Assembly: GCA_023388955.1 (NCBI GenBank)
Contig: JAEWFH010000076.1
Span: 1 to 16,888, forward strand
Direction: 5' to 3'
Source: Pseudomonadota bacterium
Lineage (GTDB): Bacteria > Pseudomonadota > Gammaproteobacteria > Xanthomonadales > Xanthomonadaceae
DNA: 16,888 nt
Shown piece after piece: positions 16,217 to 16,888 of this stretch. The notes beneath the pieces are model-generated. The model was not told where the DNA came from, searched no databases, and worked only from the letters and a program-made list of their open reading frames with translations. The first letter of the stretch is position 1. Each line of letters begins with the position of its first letter. The translations under genes and the position numbers were made by a program.

Positions 16217-16888
16217 TCAGCCCGCACGCAGGGCATCCGTTACCGGCAGCCGCGCAGCCCGCAGCGCCGGGAACAGGCCGCCGACCAGCCCGATCCCCAG
16301 CGCCCACTTCAGCCCGGTCCACAGCAGCTCCGGGCTGACCTTGAACTGGAACACCACCTGGCTGAAGTTGCTGCCCAGCGTGGACACGGTGTAGCCGTTG
16401 AACACCAGCCAGGCCAGGCCGGCCCCGAGCAGGCCGCCCAACAGCGCCAGCAACATCGTCTCCAGCATCACCGCCACCACCACCGGCAGCCCGCGGAAGC
16501 CCAGCGCCCGCAGCGTGGCGACCTCGCGGGCGCGGGTGGCCACGGCGGCGTACATGGTGTTGAGCGCGCCGAACACCGCGCCCACCGCCATGATCGAGCC
16601 GATCACGGTCCCGAGGATGCTGATCAGCTTCGACAGCCCCTCCGATTGCCGGCGGAAGTAGTCGGCCGTGGTCAGCACGTCCAGTTTCAGCCGCGGGTCG
16701 CCGGCCAGGGCGGCCTTCAGGCGCTCGAAGCCGTCTCCCTCCACCAGCCGCGCGGTCACCGACTGGTAGGCCGGCCGGTTGTAGGTGGTGGCCACCACCT
16801 CGGCGTCGGCCCACAGTTCCGAGTCGTGGGAGTCGCCGCTGGCGAAACGCCCGACCACGGTCCATTCCTGATTGCCGAAGCGGACCGC
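16217..16888 (-). CDS. ABC transporter permease, MacB/FtsX type (5'-truncated)
   Basis: The window cuts off the start; 223 C-terminal residues are visible and the frame is open to the edge. The protein reads AVRFGNQEWTVVGRF, then a soluble periplasmic part with SELWADAEVV and TTADYFRRQ, then the FtsX-like membrane region. That region has LISILGTVIGSIMAVGAVFGALNTMYAAV, the coupling-loop-like stretch TRAREVATLRALGFR, and two further membrane helices, ending in FPALRAARLPVTDALRAG. This order is typical of the C-terminal half of MacB-type permeases, which transduce ATP hydrolysis into periplasmic movement and often serve in export, lipoprotein release or envelope stress. The ATPase and any membrane-fusion partner would lie beyond 16888. 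Substrate cannot be inferred. Confidence 0.9.
   Translation of the reverse strand, partial: AVRFGNQEWTVVGRFASGDSHDSELWADAEVVATTYNRPAYQSVTARLVEGDGFERLKAALAGDPRLKLDVLTTADYFRRQSEGLSKLISILGTVIGSIMAVGAVFGALNTMYAAVATRAREVATLRALGFRGLPVVVAVMLETMLLALLGGLLGAGLAWLVFNGYTVSTLGSNFSQVVFQFKVSPELLWTGLKWALGIGLVGGLFPALRAARLPVTDALRAG

Overview
The window is about 70% G+C and carries a dense set of core housekeeping genes. Their order and protein sequences, together with weak Shine-Dalgarno use and a REP-like doublet, point to a gammaproteobacterium of the Xanthomonadaceae/Lysobacteraceae (Luteimonas/Lysobacter-like). The genus cannot be fixed from sequence alone.

Layout. Bases 1-356 hold a strong hairpin (probable terminator of an upstream gene), a second perfect inverted repeat and a possible promoter, but no gene I can support. 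An uncharacterised lipoprotein (357-1088, +) converges on a PfkB-family kinase resembling Mycobacterium tuberculosis adenosine kinase (1210-2142, -). The 121-bp gap between them is filled by a REP-like inverted doublet. The kinase diverges from a long plus-strand block. That block has the elongasome genes mreB-mreC-mreD-mrdA(PBP2)-rodA (2399-7925), a second promoter, then the wall-processing genes mltB-rlpA-dacC (8024-11729), then ybeD-lipB-lipA (11726-13704) for lipoate attachment and synthesis. A 229-bp gap precedes prc, a tail-specific protease (13934-16210, +). It ends 6 bp from the stop of a convergent, 5'-truncated MacB/FtsX-type ABC permease (16217-16888, -).

How the genes work together. 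MreB filaments with MreC/MreD position the RodA glycosyltransferase and PBP2 transpeptidase that build lateral wall. MltB and RlpA cleave glycan strands, and DacC trims pentapeptides. Prc-type proteases in related bacteria control the amounts of wall hydrolases, which makes its location suggestive. LipB and LipA are unrelated to the wall in function, but stop/start overlaps through ybeD tie them to dacC, an arrangement also seen in E. coli and Pseudomonas.

Novelty. I see no CRISPR array, mobile element, tRNA or rRNA, and no convincing undescribed multi-gene system. The most open items are the unknown lipoprotein, the REP-like doublet, the near-leaderless start of mltB, and the Pro/Ala-rich tethers shared by the exported wall proteins.
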